Made by a program: the position numbers and the translations under genes. The notes beneath the pieces are model-generated. The model made no database searches, was not told the DNA's origin, and saw only the letters and a list, made by a program, of their open reading frames with translations. From positions 1-64,000 of the forward strand of contig NZ_JAPZSP010000025.1 of assembly GCF_027531705.1 (NCBI RefSeq): 64,000 nucleotides of DNA, written 5' to 3'. This document shows positions 63,507 to 64,000 of this stretch, in pieces. Numbering within the stretch: the first letter of the stretch is position 1; every line of letters starts with the position of its first letter. Origin of the DNA: Flavobacterium sp. Lineage in GTDB: Bacteria > Bacteroidota > Bacteroidia > Flavobacteriales > Flavobacteriaceae.

Positions 63507-63850
63507 ATTTTATTGAAAAAACTTTTTTCTTCTTCTTTATCTACTTTAATTTTTACTGGTGGAACCGATGCTGGAAAAATTCCTTTTGTTTCCATCTTTT
63601 GAGAAACCGTCGATTCCATTTTTAATTTCATTAATTGCGAACGTTTGTCTACAAATTTTGAACGCAACTCTTTTACTTCATTTGTCAAGGCTACGATTCT
63701 GAAAACTTTTTGCTCGTAACGCTGTGTATTGGCTATCATTAGTATTGCTAGAAAAATGATAAACACAATAAACCGCCAATTTTTGGCTGCATTAGCTTCT
63801 TCATTTATAAGAAACCTTGCTTTTAATATATCGTAGATGCCGCTTTTCAT
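63497..63850 (-). CDS. ftsL: FtsL-like cell division protein
   Basis: 117 residues. One membrane helix (about 25-43, WRFIVFIIFLAILMIANTQR) and a short coiled coil (about 45-85, EQKVFRIVALTNEVKELRSKFVDKRSQLMKLKME). This matches FtsL by size, layout and position between rsmH and ftsI; the sequence is poorly conserved across phyla. The ATG overlaps the rsmH stop (ATGA). Confidence 0.85.
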   Translation of the reverse strand: MKSGIYDILKARFLINEEANAAKNWRFIVFIIFLAILMIANTQRYEQKVFRIVALTNEVKELRSKFVDKRSQLMKLKMESTVSQKMETKGIFPASVPPVKIKVDKEEEKSFFNKIWH

Positions 63851-64000
63851 TTCTTTTCTGCAATTCTTAACTTAGCACTTCTTGCTCTGTTGTTTATTTT
63901 TATTTCTTCATTAGATGGAACTATTAACTTTCCAACTAACTTGAATGGCACTGAAAAATTTCCGTAGAAATCACGTTCTGGTTCACCTTCAAACAATCCG
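63847..64000 (-). CDS. rsmH: 16S rRNA (cytosine1402-N4)-methyltransferase RsmH, C-terminal end (partial)
   Basis: 51 codons enter from the right edge. They end NNRARSAKLRIAEKK, the typical RsmH/MraW C-terminus, preceded by RDFYGNFSVPFKLVGKLIVPSNEEIK. The order rsmH-ftsL-ftsI is the dcw standard. The 5' part and any mraZ lie outside the window. Confidence 0.9.
   Translation of the reverse strand, partial: GLFEGEPERDFYGNFSVPFKLVGKLIVPSNEEIKINNRARSAKLRIAEKK

Overview
The window looks like a piece of a Flavobacterium-type chromosome (Flavobacteriaceae, Bacteroidota). The DNA is AT-rich. It carries gldK-gldL-gldM-gldN of the type IX secretion/gliding machine, proteins with type IX C-terminal sorting tails, the exosortase variant XrtF with its partner, a TonB-dependent receptor, and the Bacteroidota-style division/cell-wall (dcw) cluster. 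Promoters of the form TAnnTTTG recur, and Shine-Dalgarno sequences are scarce.

Layout. 1-2725: N-terminal part of a giant secreted adhesin-like protein, cut by the window edge. 2.9-9.6 kb: secreted leucine-rich-repeat protein, DUF1761 membrane protein, GNAT/FemAB-like acyltransferase, ABC-F ATPase, DUF983 protein, FAD oxidoreductase. 9.6-18.2 kb (minus strand): topA, a degenerate arginase-fold protein, then gldKLMN. 18.4-25.6 kb (plus strand): miaB, a 503-bp inverted-repeat cassette carrying a GxxExxY nuclease-like gene, a sigma-54 activator, lptE, a TPR protein, secG, groES, groEL. 25.8-32.4 kb (minus): DedA protein, DUF2490 protein, a metal-related group (HMA protein, TonB receptor, HYC_CC_PP protein), two lipoproteins, and the exosortase F pair. 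32.5-44.7 kb: fRMsr-type GAF protein, rpsO, pnp, a desaturase divergent from a putative HTH regulator, an ECF sigma operon with surface/envelope proteins, the primary sigma factor rpoD, and rpe. 44.7-48.5 kb: two type IX cargo proteins, a CBS protein and tRNA-Arg. 48.5-64 kb (minus): yqeY, then the dcw genes, transcribed in the order rsmH, ftsL, ftsI, murE, mraY, murD, ftsW, murG, murC, ftsQ, ftsA, ftsZ, many touching or overlapping.

Working together. The dcw genes make lipid II (MurE, MraY, MurD, MurG, MurC) and build the septum (FtsZ, FtsA, FtsQ, FtsL, FtsW, FtsI). GldKLMN form the type IX motor and ring that would export the sorting-tail proteins seen here. LptE, SecG and GroESL serve envelope biogenesis and folding.

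The most unusual signals are in the spacers. (1) The GxxExxY nuclease gene is framed by perfect 37-bp inverted repeats, with a solo diverged copy 36 kb away at murG. (2) At least nine intergenic spacers hold short degenerate tandem arrays with strict 6-, 7- or 8-nt period. The word differs between loci, except that three loci share one 8-mer and all three lie just upstream of a start codon. (3) Three copies of a structured element begin with TAGCCCTGAT and carry a conserved CCTG/CAGG helix. No CRISPR array, prophage or classical IS element was seen.
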